Source of the DNA: Fodinicurvata sediminis DSM 21159
GTDB lineage: Bacteria > Pseudomonadota > Alphaproteobacteria > Kiloniellales > DSM-21159
NCBI RefSeq assembly: GCF_000420625.1
Contig: NZ_ATVH01000018.1
Location: 143,270 to 207,269, forward strand
DNA length: 64,000 nt
Direction: 5' to 3'
Below the pieces are notes generated by a model. That model ran no database searches and was not told the DNA's origin. It saw only the letters and a program-made list of their open reading frames with translations. This document shows positions 1 to 8,370 of the stretch, piece after piece. Position 1 is the stretch's first letter; each line of letters opens with the position of its first letter. The position numbers and the translations under genes were made by a program.

Positions 1-213
1 TTGGCGGGCTGTAATGTCCCCGATGCTCGCAACGGTGCGTTCCACCTTGATTGAGAAGCGATAGAGATTGAAAGTTTCAAAACCACCCATAATCATAAGA
101 AGTAGGACTGGCGCCATTAAGGCAAATTCAACTGCAGAAACACCCCGTATCTCACCAAAGAAGTGTTTTATATATTTCAGAACTTCTTCAGTATAATTCA
201 TTCTATTGGTCAT
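1..213 (-). CDS. TadE/TadG-like pseudopilin, 3' part outside window
   Basis: The first 71 codons of a minus-strand gene are visible, running off the left edge. The ATG at 213 lies inside the last codons of the upstream pilin-like gene (11-base overlap), so the two are probably translationally coupled. The visible protein has a short polar N-terminus, then a type IV pilin-like segment (GVSAVEFALMAPVL followed by a hydrophobic run to about residue 48), then FNLYRF and VERTVASIGDITARQ, a pattern usual in TadE/TadG-family minor pseudopilins. In the Tad system these are membrane-anchored, periplasm-facing proteins that support Flp pilus assembly. The main extracytoplasmic domain is not visible, so TadE and TadG cannot be told apart. 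Confidence 0.7.
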   Translation of the reverse strand, partial: MTNRMNYTEEVLKYIKHFFGEIRGVSAVEFALMAPVLLLMIMGGFETFNLYRFSIKVERTVASIGDITARQ

Positions 214-823
214 ATTGCTCGTTCTTCACCACAATGCGTGCGGATAAATCCAGAACTCCATCGGTGAAGAAGTTATGGAATAGCGGTGTCATGACCGACC
301 AGGGATAGTGCAGTTCGTAAACAGTAATGCTTCCGGGGTCGCCTGCGCCTGCCAATCCAGACTCCTCATCCCATTGACCATTCCCGTTCAGGTCAGTGTA
401 GGTATCTCCAGGATCGTATTCGCCGCTGCCGTTTCTGTCCTCGTAGGGTTCAGCCTTGCCTATCTCCCGGAACTCGTTGTAACTGATGATGTCGACAGCT
501 AGTTTGTCGGGATCCACGAAATCCGGAAGGGACTTGGCGGCAGCTTCAAGAATCCCGTTTTCCCTTTCTTCTGAACTGATTGCGGAGCCTTGGCCTGTCA
601 TTCCATAGCGCGCTGCTTGGTGTGCAGACCCTTCCAGTCCCGAACTGATCAACATGATCAGGCCAAGTTCGAGGATTGCCAGCACCATGAAGACAAGGAG
701 CCCGGCCACGAGTGCGAACTCGACGGCTGCTGCACCTTCATTCCGCTGCCAGTAGCGATGCCACAAGACATGGATTCGATGATGATTTGTCAGGCTCATT
801 TTTGAATGACCGGGAATAGCCAT
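203..823 (-). CDS. TadE-like pseudopilin with Asp/Asn-rich loops
   Basis: 206 residues. A pilin-type signature EGAAAVEFALV starts near residue 29 and continues into one transmembrane helix to about residue 58, followed by a periplasmic domain. Residues about 128-160 hold two Asp/Asn/Gly-rich segments (DRNGSGEYDPGD and DLNGNGQWDEE) that resemble EF-hand or dockerin-like calcium loops, then a Gly-rich turn and ITVYELHYPW. Similar segments occur in other alphaproteobacterial TadE-like proteins as far as I know, so this is probably a family trait. Two in-frame ATGs (823 and 799) are possible and neither has a clear Shine-Dalgarno; the shorter form still leaves about 20 residues before the signature. 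It lies in tandem with another TadE/G-like gene, suggesting the end of a Tad pilus locus. Confidence 0.75.
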   Translation of the reverse strand: MAIPGHSKMSLTNHHRIHVLWHRYWQRNEGAAAVEFALVAGLLVFMVLAILELGLIMLISSGLEGSAHQAARYGMTGQGSAISSEERENGILEAAAKSLPDFVDPDKLAVDIISYNEFREIGKAEPYEDRNGSGEYDPGDTYTDLNGNGQWDEESGLAGAGDPGSITVYELHYPWSVMTPLFHNFFTDGVLDLSARIVVKNEQYDQ

Positions 824-917
824 TCATGGGAATGGCAGACGCCTGTAATTATGGGGCAAGCCATTGGCTTATCCTGAAGGCAAAAAGCTCACTTTCAGGA
901 CAAGGATAGGAGGAAAA

Positions 918-989
918 CCCTTAAAATAGGGCTAATGTAGCCGGGGAATTCTTGAGAGCAGTCCAGGACATGGGCCACTGGCTCTCAAG
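918..989 (-). terminator. Hairpins at the 3' end of the DUF6134-like gene
   Basis: A perfect 9-bp inverted repeat (951-959 with 981-989, arms CTTGAGAGC and GCTCTCAAG) overlaps the stop codon at 985-987, and three further inner pairs form around one bulged base. Further along the minus strand a small CCCT/AGGG hairpin near 920-934 is followed by TTTTCC. Together they probably terminate the minus-strand transcript of the DUF6134-like gene before the pilus genes. The large hairpin itself lacks a T-run, so an RNA-stabilising role is equally possible. The remaining bases 824-917 show no convincing promoter. Confidence 0.45.
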
Positions 990-1674
990 GCAAACGTTCG
1001 TATTCCACCTTGTTGCCTTTGTAGCGGAATACAAGACGAACGAGGTTCTGGCTTTCCTTGTCGTACCAAAGGCGTGCCTGAATATCGCCTTTCATCTCCC
1101 AGCTATCGGTCTGGAAACGTCCGGCTGGCGTGTTGATCGTTTCCTCGCCGTGTTGGATGACCTCTATATCCGATGGGACATCTGAGGGGCGTCCCTTGTG
1201 AGGACGTATCAGGACTGGCGCGCGCAAGGCATCTGGATTCCAGCCTGTGGCGGGCAAAGCCGCCGCCGGTAGCACGTGATCCCGGTCACCATCGTCATTC
1301 AGATGGATTTCACCGTTCTCGCCACGGCGCGCGGTGATATGACGAACCTTCTCGTCGTAATAGCCATTGGTATTGGTAATGTTGAGTTCGACGAGTTCCC
1401 CATTTTCCAGGATTTCCTCGGTTTCCTGTCTGACGCGCGTGATCACGATCGGTCCAATCTGAATTGTCGCCTCGCCCTTCTGGTGGGCAATCACACGATC
1501 ACCCTTCCGTTCGACGCGCAAGTGGTGCTCGCCGACAGGAAAGCCGTTCAGGCGGATCCTGAATTCTGCATCGTCCAGAACCTGGGCATTGGCGGCGCCT
1601 GCAGTCGTCAGGCCTGCCATGAAGACGATCAGGCAGAGTGTCGGGATGAAAGGGAAACGTCTATGCCTATACAT
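985..1674 (-). CDS. Secreted DUF6134-like periplasmic protein
   Basis: 229 residues with a clear signal peptide (basic MYRHRRF, hydrophobic core, cleavage about after AGAANAQ near residue 31). The mature part is beta-rich: FRIRLNGFPVGEHHLRVERKGD, then alternating strands, a RPHKG segment, and a C-terminal NTPAGRFQTDSWEMKGDIQARLWYDKESQNLVRL-type region (quoted in pieces: NTPAGRF, LWYDKES, LVRLVFRYKG). This resembles the DUF3108/DUF6134 group of periplasmic proteins, whose function is not established. It lies downstream of serS on the same strand with a 109-base gap. I assign the family from memory of its motif pattern; the exported location is the firmest statement. Confidence 0.6.
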   Translation of the reverse strand: MYRHRRFPFIPTLCLIVFMAGLTTAGAANAQVLDDAEFRIRLNGFPVGEHHLRVERKGDRVIAHQKGEATIQIGPIVITRVRQETEEILENGELVELNITNTNGYYDEKVRHITARRGENGEIHLNDDGDRDHVLPAAALPATGWNPDALRAPVLIRPHKGRPSDVPSDIEVIQHGEETINTPAGRFQTDSWEMKGDIQARLWYDKESQNLVRLVFRYKGNKVEYERLP

Positions 1675-1783
1675 AGCCCTTCAAATAGGAAGGGAATTTG
1701 TCGCCATGAAGGCATGATGTGGGCTGTGCCAACAAATGACTCAGCCCAGACACGGCAGGACCATTGAGTAATGGCGATGGCAT

Positions 1784-3076
1784 TCAGTTGCTTGAAACGG
1801 GCGCGATCACGTCCTTGCCAACCTGAGGGCGCAGAACCTCGGGAACACGGACCGTCCCGTCGGCCTGTTGATAGTTCTCCAGGATGGCGATCAGGGCCCG
1901 GCTGATCGCGATGGCCGTGCCGTTCAGGGTATGCAGGAATCCAGCCACCTTGCTGTCCTCTCCACGATAGCGGATGTTCAGGCGTCGTGCCTGGTAATCG
2001 GTGCAATTGCTGGTGCTGGTGATTTCGCCGAATTCTCCGCCGTCGCCCCGTCCGGGCATCCAGGCTTCCAGGTCATACTTCCGGTAAGCTGCGGCCCCCA
2101 GGTCTCCGGTCGCATTCTCGATGACGCGGTAGGGAATGCCCAGGCCATCGAAGATCTGCTTTTCCAGGTCCAGCATCCGGTCATGCATCTTCGGGCTTTC
2201 CTCGGGCAGGGTAAAGGCGAACATCTCAACCTTCGTGAACTGGTGCACGCGATAGAGGCCCCGCGATGCCCGGCCGTATGCGCCCGCTTCCGTACGGAAG
2301 CAATGGCTGATGCCACAAAGCTTGATGGGCAATCGTTCCGGGGCAAGGATTTCGCCGGCGTGAAGCCCTGCCAGTGTGATTTCCGAGGTGGCGATCAGGC
2401 TGAGATCGGTGTCGGCAATGCTGTAGATCTGGGTCTCCGGGCCGCGCGGAACATAACCTGTTCCCTGCATGACCTCGTTGCGGGCCAGGTCCGGGGTCGT
2501 GATCGGTGCGAAACCATCCTTCATCAGGATGCCAAGGGCATAGTTCTGCAACGCCAGGTCCAGCAGAACAGCATCATTCTTCAGGAAGTAGAAGCCATGT
2601 CCGGTGACCTTGCTGCCGGCCTCCATGTCGATCAGATCCAGGCGCTCGCCGATTTCCAGATGGTCCTGCGCCTTGAAGTCGAAATCCGGCAGGGGCGTGC
2701 GTCCACGCTCGAATTCCACATTGTCGGCATCGGAGGCCCCGATCGGGGCGGCCGGATGGCTCATGTTGGGAATGATGGACTGGAGAGACTCCAGTTCCTC
2801 GGACACGCTCTGAAGCTCTTCCTCGACCTCGTTACGCCGATTGCGAAGCGCCTTGCCGCGGTCGATCAGCTCCTGCCGTTCGTCGGCATCCTTGGCCCCC
2901 TTGATGGACTTGGCGGTGGCGTTGGATTCCTGGTTCAAACCGTCAAGCTCTTGCTGCAGCTTGCGCCGTCTGTCGTTGAGTTCCACGAGCCGGTCGAGAT
3001 CGACCTCTATGCCACGATTGATGCAGTTGCTGCGGACGGCTTCCAGGTTTTCCAGGATATATTTTCTATCCAGCAA
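1784..3076 (-). CDS. serS: Seryl-tRNA synthetase
   Basis: 430 residues, normal for bacterial SerRS. Residues about 28-105 form the long antiparallel coiled coil that contacts the tRNA-Ser variable arm. The class II catalytic core follows, with the motif 2 region TEAGAYGRASRGLYRVHQF and the C-terminal motif 3 region HTLNGTAIAISRALIAILE. The enzyme charges tRNA-Ser with serine in the cytoplasm and also primes Ser for tRNA-Sec. The apparent start is TTG at 3076 (M-L-D-R-K-Y), preceded by GGGGA at a spacing of six bases, so a non-ATG start is likely. The gene diverges from the small ORF and murA. Identification is secure; the start is slightly less so. Confidence 0.95.
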   Translation of the reverse strand: MLDRKYILENLEAVRSNCINRGIEVDLDRLVELNDRRRKLQQELDGLNQESNATAKSIKGAKDADERQELIDRGKALRNRRNEVEEELQSVSEELESLQSIIPNMSHPAAPIGASDADNVEFERGRTPLPDFDFKAQDHLEIGERLDLIDMEAGSKVTGHGFYFLKNDAVLLDLALQNYALGILMKDGFAPITTPDLARNEVMQGTGYVPRGPETQIYSIADTDLSLIATSEITLAGLHAGEILAPERLPIKLCGISHCFRTEAGAYGRASRGLYRVHQFTKVEMFAFTLPEESPKMHDRMLDLEKQIFDGLGIPYRVIENATGDLGAAAYRKYDLEAWMPGRGDGGEFGEITSTSNCTDYQARRLNIRYRGEDSKVAGFLHTLNGTAIAISRALIAILENYQQADGTVRVPEVLRPQVGKDVIAPVSSN

Positions 3077-3126
3077 GAGAGGTCCCCATGATCAGCGAGT
3101 CAGAGTCTGTGCCAAAGGCCAGGCGA

Positions 3127-3196
3127 GGGGTGAAAGCCGTTTTCATCCCTGCACGGCGATGCTAGTTGACGACACAGGAACAAGCCCTGCGTCAAC
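3127..3196. other. Inverted repeats in the serS/murA divergent region
   Basis: The 226-base gap between serS and the small plus-strand ORF carries two dyads. One is a 9-bp hairpin (3127-3135 with 3141-3149, one G-U pair, five-base loop) that would lie in the serS leader. The other is a perfect 7-bp repeat GTTGACG (3165-3171) and CGTCAAC (3190-3196). The TTGACG arms resemble -35 boxes in both directions, but no matching -10 hexamer is placed correctly, so I call no promoter. A protein-binding dyad is possible. Confidence 0.3.
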
Positions 3197-3302
3197 AGGA
3201 AAGTTGCATGGCGTAAGGTACAGATGTATTCCGCTCGCGAAAGCCCGTTTTTCTCCGCGCCCATACCTTGACCTTGCCTTATTGCCTGACAAGAGTGCCG
3301 CC

Positions 3303-3476
3303 ATGTCACAGACAGACAGGAAATCCGCCTCAAGTACATCTTCCAGTCCGAAATCGGGAAGTGAGGATCGCCAGGCTCGCCTGGCTTCGGCTCTGCGCGC
3401 GAACCTGAAGAAGCGCAAGGCGCAGGTACGTTCACGTAAGGCGAACGAGGATGATGCGCAAAACAAGGAAGAATGA
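3303..3476 (+). CDS. Small basic hypothetical protein upstream of murA
   Basis: 57 residues. The N-terminal half is Ser/Thr/Lys-rich and looks disordered (TDRKSASSTSSSPKSGS). The C-terminal half is an Arg/Lys-rich helix (LASALRANLKKRKAQVRSRKA) ending in acidic residues. It lies 47 bases upstream of murA on the same strand. I recall short ORFs with a LRANLxRRKAQ-type core next to murA in other alphaproteobacteria, which supports a real gene, but the function is unknown. The charged helix could bind RNA or another protein. A longer in-frame ORF extends upstream, but it is antisense to the serS leader and has no family support. Confidence 0.6.
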   Translation: MSQTDRKSASSTSSSPKSGSEDRQARLASALRANLKKRKAQVRSRKANEDDAQNKEE

Positions 3477-3523
3477 GGCTTCGTCATCTCCAGGCGGCAA
3501 TAAGTGAACACGGCAAGGATTGA

Positions 3524-4810
3524 ATGGACAAGATCAAGATTACCGGCGGTGTCCCCTTGAAGGGGACAATCCGTATCAGCGGATCCAAGAATGCCGCGCT
3601 TCCGCTCATGGCGGCCAGCCTTCTTACATCCGAAACCCTGCGCTTGGACAATGTTCCACAGTTGGCTGACATTCGAACCATGTGCGAACTGCTTGACCTG
3701 CTGGGCGTAAGCATCGAGGACAATCGCGTCAGTGATGGATCTGGTGACCTTGCCTTTGCCGCGAACAGCCTGACGTCCACGGTTGCCCCCTATGACCTGG
3801 TCCGCAAGATGCGCGCCTCTGTCCTGGTTCTCGGGCCGCTGCTGGCACGTCTGGGGCACGCGGAAGTCTCTCTGCCTGGGGGTTGTGCCATTGGAACACG
3901 TCCCGTTGATCTGCACCTGTCCGGGTTGGAGGCCATGGGCGCCGAGATCGAGTTGGCTGAGGGCTACATCAAGGCGCGTGCCCCCAAGGGATTGAAAGGG
4001 GCTGAAGTCTTGTTCTCCAATGTCTCCGTAGGGGCCACGGAGAACCTGATGATGGCCGCGGCACTTGCGGAAGGGGAAACCCGACTGGTCAATGCGGCTC
4101 GTGAGCCGGAAATCGTGGATCTGGCCAACTGCCTTGTGTCCATGGGGGCGCAGCTTGAGGGTGCCGGTAGTGATGTCATCACCATCAAAGGGGTGCCATC
4201 ACTCAATGGTGCCCGCCACAGTGTCATACCGGACCGCATCGAAACCGGAACCTTCGTCATGGCGGCCGCGATAAGTGACGGCGACCTGCAGTTGGAGGGC
4301 GCGCGCCCGGATCATCTTGAAAAGCCCTTCCAGGTGCTTCGACAGGCGGGTGTCGCGATCGAGCCCAACGACAAGGGCCTGCGGGTCTATCGCGCCAATG
4401 GCCCCCTGCAGGGAACCGATATCATGACCGAGGCCTTTCCCGGCTTCGCCACCGATCTCCAGGCCCAGTTCATGGCCTTGATGGCCACGGCAGAAGGGGC
4501 CTCGATGATTACGGAGACGATTTTCGAGAATCGCTTCATGCATGTGCCGGAACTGACACGTATGGGGGCCGACATTACGGTTCATGGAGCCTCTGCGCTT
4601 GTGCGGGGCCAGAAGAGGCTAAAAGCGGCGCCAGTCATGGCCACGGACCTGAGAGCCTCTGTTTCTCTTGTCCTGGCAGCACTTGCTGCAGAGGGAGAAA
4701 CAGAGCTCAATCGCGTCTATCATCTGGACCGTGGGTATGAGCGGATCGAGGAAAAATTGGCGACCTGCGGAGCAAGCATAGCCAGAAGCAAGGAGGATAT
4801 ATCCTCATGA
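3524..4810 (+). CDS. murA: UDP-N-acetylglucosamine 1-carboxyvinyltransferase MurA
   Basis: 428 residues, full length. MurA transfers enolpyruvate from PEP to UDP-GlcNAc, the first committed step of peptidoglycan synthesis in the cytoplasm. The start [27 protein letters not shown] carries the conserved SKNAALP substrate loop, and the catalytic loop [12 protein letters not shown] has Cys at about residue 121, the residue alkylated by fosfomycin, so a Cys-to-Asp resistance form is excluded. Further MurA hallmarks are [10 protein letters not shown] and [14 protein letters not shown] at the C-terminus. Its stop overlaps the DUF2948 start by four bases (ATGA), so the two are coupled. The cluster murA-DUF2948-hisG-hisD-UPF0262 is a common alphaproteobacterial arrangement. 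Confidence 0.97.
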   Translation: MDKIKITGGVPLKGTIRISGSKNAALPLMAASLLTSETLRLDNVPQLADIRTMCELLDLLGVSIEDNRVSDGSGDLAFAANSLTSTVAPYDLVRKMRASVLVLGPLLARLGHAEVSLPGGCAIGTRPVDLHLSGLEAMGAEIELAEGYIKARAPKGLKGAEVLFSNVSVGATENLMMAAALAEGETRLVNAAREPEIVDLANCLVSMGAQLEGAGSDVITIKGVPSLNGARHSVIPDRIETGTFVMAAAISDGDLQLEGARPDHLEKPFQVLRQAGVAIEPNDKGLRVYRANGPLQGTDIMTEAFPGFATDLQAQFMALMATAEGASMITETIFENRFMHVPELTRMGADITVHGASALVRGQKRLKAAPVMATDLRASVSLVLAALAAEGETELNRVYHLDRGYERIEEKLATCGASIARSKEDISS

Positions 4811-5379
4811 CGGATTCAACGGCGTTGAAGCTGCGTGCACGTGATGCAACTGACATGGATGTAATTGCGTCCTGCCTGCAGGATTCGCTCGTGCCGGTAC
4901 GGGACATCGCCTTCATGAAGAGGGAAAAACGCTTTGTCATGGTTCTGAACCGCTTCAAGTGGGAAGAACTGGAGGAAGCGGAAGCCATGGGGCGCGCCTT
5001 GCATAAATTGCAGGCCGAGGATGACTTGCAGGGCGAAGACCTGCCAGAAGTGGATGCGGGGCTGGATACAGATGCCAAGGACGCCAGTTTCGAGGATGCT
5101 GAGGCCCGTCCCGTGTATCACCGGACCCACGCCGGCCTGGTCTTCGACAAGGTGCGGGGTGTGTCGACGCGCAACATCGATTTGCAGGATAAGGCCCACT
5201 TCCTGAACCTGCTGACCATTGCGACCTGGCCGAAGGAAATCATCCTCTATTTCTCGCAAGGTGGCGAAATCCGCCTGCAAGTCTCCGAAGTCCGCTGCCA
5301 CATGAAGGATCTGGGCGAACCCTGGCCAACTTTCGCGCGGCCGGAGCATGCGCTGGACGCAGAACCGGAAGCCCGCTAA
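4807..5379 (+). CDS. DUF2948 family protein
   Basis: 190 residues, soluble, with no signal peptide. It opens with [47 protein letters not shown], followed by an acidic insert (about residues 60-95, [17 protein letters not shown]), then [17 protein letters not shown] and a C-terminal block ending in [24 protein letters not shown]. These blocks match what I know of DUF2948, a family of unknown function typically found next to murA and hisD in Alphaproteobacteria. The four-base overlap with murA suggests coupled translation. A role in envelope or division control is only guilt by association. Confidence 0.8.
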   Translation: MTDSTALKLRARDATDMDVIASCLQDSLVPVRDIAFMKREKRFVMVLNRFKWEELEEAEAMGRALHKLQAEDDLQGEDLPEVDAGLDTDAKDASFEDAEARPVYHRTHAGLVFDKVRGVSTRNIDLQDKAHFLNLLTIATWPKEIILYFSQGGEIRLQVSEVRCHMKDLGEPWPTFARPEHALDAEPEAR

Positions 5380-5455
5380 ACCTTCGGTGTTCTCGAGCAT
5401 TCCTGGGTCAATCTGAAAAAGGCCCTATTCTCCAAAGCCGACGGGAGAAGGCGCA

Positions 5456-6118
5456 GTGCCTCAAACCCAACCGCTTGTTCTGGCTGTTCCGAAAGGGCGC
5501 ATTCTCAAGGAGCTTGTGCCTTTGCTGGAGGCTGTGGGTATCGTACCAGAAGAAGCGTTTTCCGATGATTCTTCGCGCCAGTTGCGGTTCCGTACCAACC
5601 TGCCTGAGATAGAGGTCGTGCGGGTTCGGTCCTTTGATGTGGCGACTTTTGTGGCCTTTGGTGCGGCCCATTTGGGAGTGGCGGGTAATGACGTTCTCAT
5701 GGAGTTCGATTATCCGGAAATCTATGCGCCCGTTGACCTGGCCATCGGCCATTGTCGCCTGTCTGTCGCTGAACCTCAAAGCTTGCAGAAAAGCGATGAT
5801 CCGGCCCGCTGGAGCCATATTCGCGTTGCCACGAAATACCCTTCGGTTACACGTGAACATTTTGCTGCCCGCGGGGTTCAGGCAGAATGCATCAAGCTGA
5901 ACGGTGCCATGGAGCTGGCGCCGGCTCTGGGACTGTGTCGGCGCATTGTGGATCTGGTGTCCACAGGAAGCACACTGGCGGCGAATGATCTGGTGGAAGT
6001 GGAAACCATAGCTGAAGTGACCTCCAAGCTGATCGTGAACAGGGCTGCCCTCAAGACGCGCCCGAAAGCGCTGAATGGATGGATCGACAGATTTCGCGAG
6101 GCTGTAGATGCCGTATGA
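5456..6118 (+). CDS. hisG: ATP phosphoribosyltransferase, short form HisG
   Basis: 220 residues starting at GTG 5456, with GGGAG ten bases upstream. HisG condenses ATP and PRPP, the first step of histidine synthesis. Visible hallmarks are [13 protein letters not shown] at the N-terminus, the central [10 protein letters not shown] and the PRPP-loop region [15 protein letters not shown]. The length corresponds to the short form, which lacks the C-terminal regulatory domain and works with HisZ, a catalytically dead HisRS paralogue; hisZ is not in this window and should lie elsewhere. The gene overlaps hisD by 11 bases. Confidence 0.95.
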   Translation: MPQTQPLVLAVPKGRILKELVPLLEAVGIVPEEAFSDDSSRQLRFRTNLPEIEVVRVRSFDVATFVAFGAAHLGVAGNDVLMEFDYPEIYAPVDLAIGHCRLSVAEPQSLQKSDDPARWSHIRVATKYPSVTREHFAARGVQAECIKLNGAMELAPALGLCRRIVDLVSTGSTLAANDLVEVETIAEVTSKLIVNRAALKTRPKALNGWIDRFREAVDAV

Positions 6119-7415
6119 ACTCGACACCTCCCGAACCTCGTTCGAGAGTGATTTCAATAGCTTTCTGCAGGCGCGCCGGGATTCCGAAGAGGCTGTGGAT
6201 GAGACGGTGAAGGACATCATTGCGCGTGTTCGTCGCGAGGGGGACACCGCCCTGATCCAACTGACCGAACAACTTGACAGGGTAACCCTGACAGCCAGCA
6301 GCTTGCGCTTCGGCACGGCCGAGATCGATGAGGCCGAAAGTCTTTGCGAGACTGAAACACTCGAGGCTCTGGCCGTCGCGACCGAGCGTATCACGGACTA
6401 TCATCGGCGACAGAGACCCGAGGATCTCTGTTATGAGGATGCGCTCGGGGTGCGTCTGGGGCATCGCTGGACTGCCATGGAAGCAGCTGGCATCTACGTT
6501 CCAGGAGGCACAGCATCCTATCCCTCTTCCGTCCTGATGAACGCAATACCCGCAAAGGTCGCCGGTGTGGAGCGGGTTGCCATGGCCGTGCCAACCCCGG
6601 AGGGTCGCATCAACCCGTTGGTTCTCGTGGCGGCGCGCATGGCGGGTGTGGACGAGATCTATCGCATGGGTGGTGCCCAGGCAGTGGCTGCGCTGGCATA
6701 CGGGACCGAGACTGTTGCCCCGGTGGACAAGATTACCGGACCCGGCAATGCCTATGTGGCCTCGGCCAAGCGTCAGGTTTTCGGCCAGGTGGGAATCGAC
6801 ATGATTGCCGGGCCCTCAGAGATATTGGTGATCGCGGATGGCCAGAACGATCCGGCCTGGATTGCTGCGGATCTACTCAGTCAGGCGGAGCATGATACGT
6901 CGGCCCAGTCGATCCTGATTTCAGACGATTCGACATTCCTGGAAGCGGTGCAGCAACAGATCGATGTTCATCTTCAGCGTTTGCCGCGCAGTGAGATTGC
7001 CAGTCAGAGCTGGCGCCAGCATGGCGCCCTGATCAAGGTCGAGGACCTGGAGGAGGCGCCAGGACTGGTGGATCGGGTCGCACCTGAGCATCTGGAGTTG
7101 GCGGTTGCAGATCCGGACGGCATGGCGAAGAAAATTCGCCATGCCGGCGCAATCTTTCTGGGCCGGCATACACCCGAAGCGCTTGGGGATTACCTGGCTG
7201 GTCCCAACCATGTTCTCCCCACCGGGCGCTCTGCACGCTTCTCCTCTGGTCTCTCCGTGCTGGATTTCATGAAGCGCAGTTCCCTGATCCAGGCGACGGA
7301 GGAGTCATTGCGCAGCATTGCACCGCCAGCCATGGCATTGGCCCATGCCGAAGGACTGGATGCGCATGCACTCTCGCTTGCCATTCGTCTGGGGCGGGAC
7401 GAACAGGGCAACTGA
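6108..7415 (+). CDS. hisD: Histidinol dehydrogenase
   Basis: 435 residues, full length. This zinc enzyme oxidises L-histidinol to L-histidine in two NAD-dependent steps, the last of the pathway. Visible signatures are the [15 protein letters not shown] segment, [17 protein letters not shown], the family signature [20 protein letters not shown] followed by [12 protein letters not shown], the zinc-ligand region QAEHDTSAQ, and the C-terminal [16 protein letters not shown]. Its ATG lies inside hisG. The rest of the his operon is not here, so histidine genes are split in this genome. Confidence 0.97.
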   Translation: MPYELDTSRTSFESDFNSFLQARRDSEEAVDETVKDIIARVRREGDTALIQLTEQLDRVTLTASSLRFGTAEIDEAESLCETETLEALAVATERITDYHRRQRPEDLCYEDALGVRLGHRWTAMEAAGIYVPGGTASYPSSVLMNAIPAKVAGVERVAMAVPTPEGRINPLVLVAARMAGVDEIYRMGGAQAVAALAYGTETVAPVDKITGPGNAYVASAKRQVFGQVGIDMIAGPSEILVIADGQNDPAWIAADLLSQAEHDTSAQSILISDDSTFLEAVQQQIDVHLQRLPRSEIASQSWRQHGALIKVEDLEEAPGLVDRVAPEHLELAVADPDGMAKKIRHAGAIFLGRHTPEALGDYLAGPNHVLPTGRSARFSSGLSVLDFMKRSSLIQATEESLRSIAPPAMALAHAEGLDAHALSLAIRLGRDEQGN

Positions 7416-7419
7416 AGCC

Positions 7420-7896
7420 ATGATCGACCACCGCATCGTCAACATTACACTCGACGAGCGGATGGGAGCTCGGCGCACTCCTGAAGTCGAACACGAACGT
7501 GCCGTCGCGATCTATGATTTGCTGGAAGACAATCACTTCGCGCCTCACGGGGATTTTGTCGGACCTTTTGTCCTGCATCTTGGCATCATGGAGAACACGC
7601 GGCTTGTGTTCGAGGTCTACGATCGTACGGCAAGTGAACAACTCTGCAGTATCGTTCTGCCGCTGGTGCCTTTCAGGAAGCTGGTCAAGGACTATTTCCT
7701 GGTTTGTGAAAGCTACTACGAGGCCATTCGCACAGCCAGTCCCTCTCAGATCGAGGCCATAGACATGGGACGACGCGGCCTGCACAACGAGGGTGCGGAG
7801 TTGCTGCGTGAGCGCCTGAGCGGAAAGGTCGAGGTGGATCACGATACGTCACGGCGCCTGTTCACGCTGCTTTGTGTCCTGCATGTGCGCGGGTGA
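7420..7896 (+). CDS. UPF0262 family protein
   Basis: 158 residues from ATG 7420, four bases after the hisD stop. A longer in-frame reading exists, but its upstream part runs through hisD and lacks family features, whereas [15 protein letters not shown] is a typical start for UPF0262. Other family blocks are [18 protein letters not shown], the core LVFEVYD, and [17 protein letters not shown], ending with [19 protein letters not shown]. The protein looks soluble and alpha/beta. The family is widespread in Alphaproteobacteria and of unknown function; its position between hisD and an LMW-phosphatase-like gene is the usual one. Confidence 0.85.
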   Translation: MIDHRIVNITLDERMGARRTPEVEHERAVAIYDLLEDNHFAPHGDFVGPFVLHLGIMENTRLVFEVYDRTASEQLCSIVLPLVPFRKLVKDYFLVCESYYEAIRTASPSQIEAIDMGRRGLHNEGAELLRERLSGKVEVDHDTSRRLFTLLCVLHVRG

Positions 7897-7902
7897 GGGG
7901 CT

Positions 7903-8349
7903 ATGGCTGCCGATCTTCCAGGAGCCGTACTTTTCGCCTGTACGGAAAATTCCATTCGCTCCCCAATTGCCGAAGCGATCCTGAAGCACCTGCTGGGACA
8001 CAAGATTTATGTGGATTCCGCCGGAATTCGGGCCGGGGAAGTGGATGGGTTTGCCATTGCCGTTCTGGACGAGATGGGGATCGATCTCTCACGCCATCGA
8101 AGCAAAACCTTCGATGATCTGCAGGACAGTTCCTTCGACTTGATCGTGTCACTGTCGCCGGAAGCCCAGCATGCTGCCATCGAAATGACCCGAACCATGG
8201 CCTGCGATGTGGAGTTCTGGAACACCTTCGATCCCTCCCTGACCGAAGGCAATCGTGAAATCCAGCTCCAGGCCTATCGGGACGTACGCGACCAGCTTAT
8301 GGAACGCATCAGGGCGCGTTTCCCGGAAGACCTGAAACCTGAGGTTTGA
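7903..8349 (+). CDS. Low-molecular-weight phosphatase/arsenate-reductase fold protein
   Basis: 148 residues. The P-loop FACTENSIRS fits C-x5-R-S (Cys13, Arg19), the signature of low-molecular-weight protein tyrosine phosphatases and thioredoxin-type arsenate reductases. A downstream FWNTFDPS gives the general-acid Asp (Asp110) followed by Pro, as in LMW-PTPs. It starts six bases after the UPF0262 stop and ends the murA-his cluster. I see no ars genes nearby, so arsenate reduction is less likely than phosphatase activity on an unknown cytoplasmic substrate. Confidence 0.85.
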   Translation: MAADLPGAVLFACTENSIRSPIAEAILKHLLGHKIYVDSAGIRAGEVDGFAIAVLDEMGIDLSRHRSKTFDDLQDSSFDLIVSLSPEAQHAAIEMTRTMACDVEFWNTFDPSLTEGNREIQLQAYRDVRDQLMERIRARFPEDLKPEV

Positions 8350-8370
8350 AGCCCTTTCCGGCCGGTTTCA

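Noticed and set aside
1868..3091. A 407-codon open frame on the plus strand opposite serS
   Set aside because: serS on the minus strand carries all class II motifs; the reverse frame has none.
3077..3302. A T-box or other amino-acid-sensing leader for serS
   Set aside because: Only a simple 9-bp hairpin is present, with no T-box sequence or specifier loop, and T-boxes are not expected in this group.
7903..8349. An arsenate reductase of an ars operon
   Set aside because: The P-loop and DP motif fit LMW-PTP at least as well and no ars regulator or pump is nearby.
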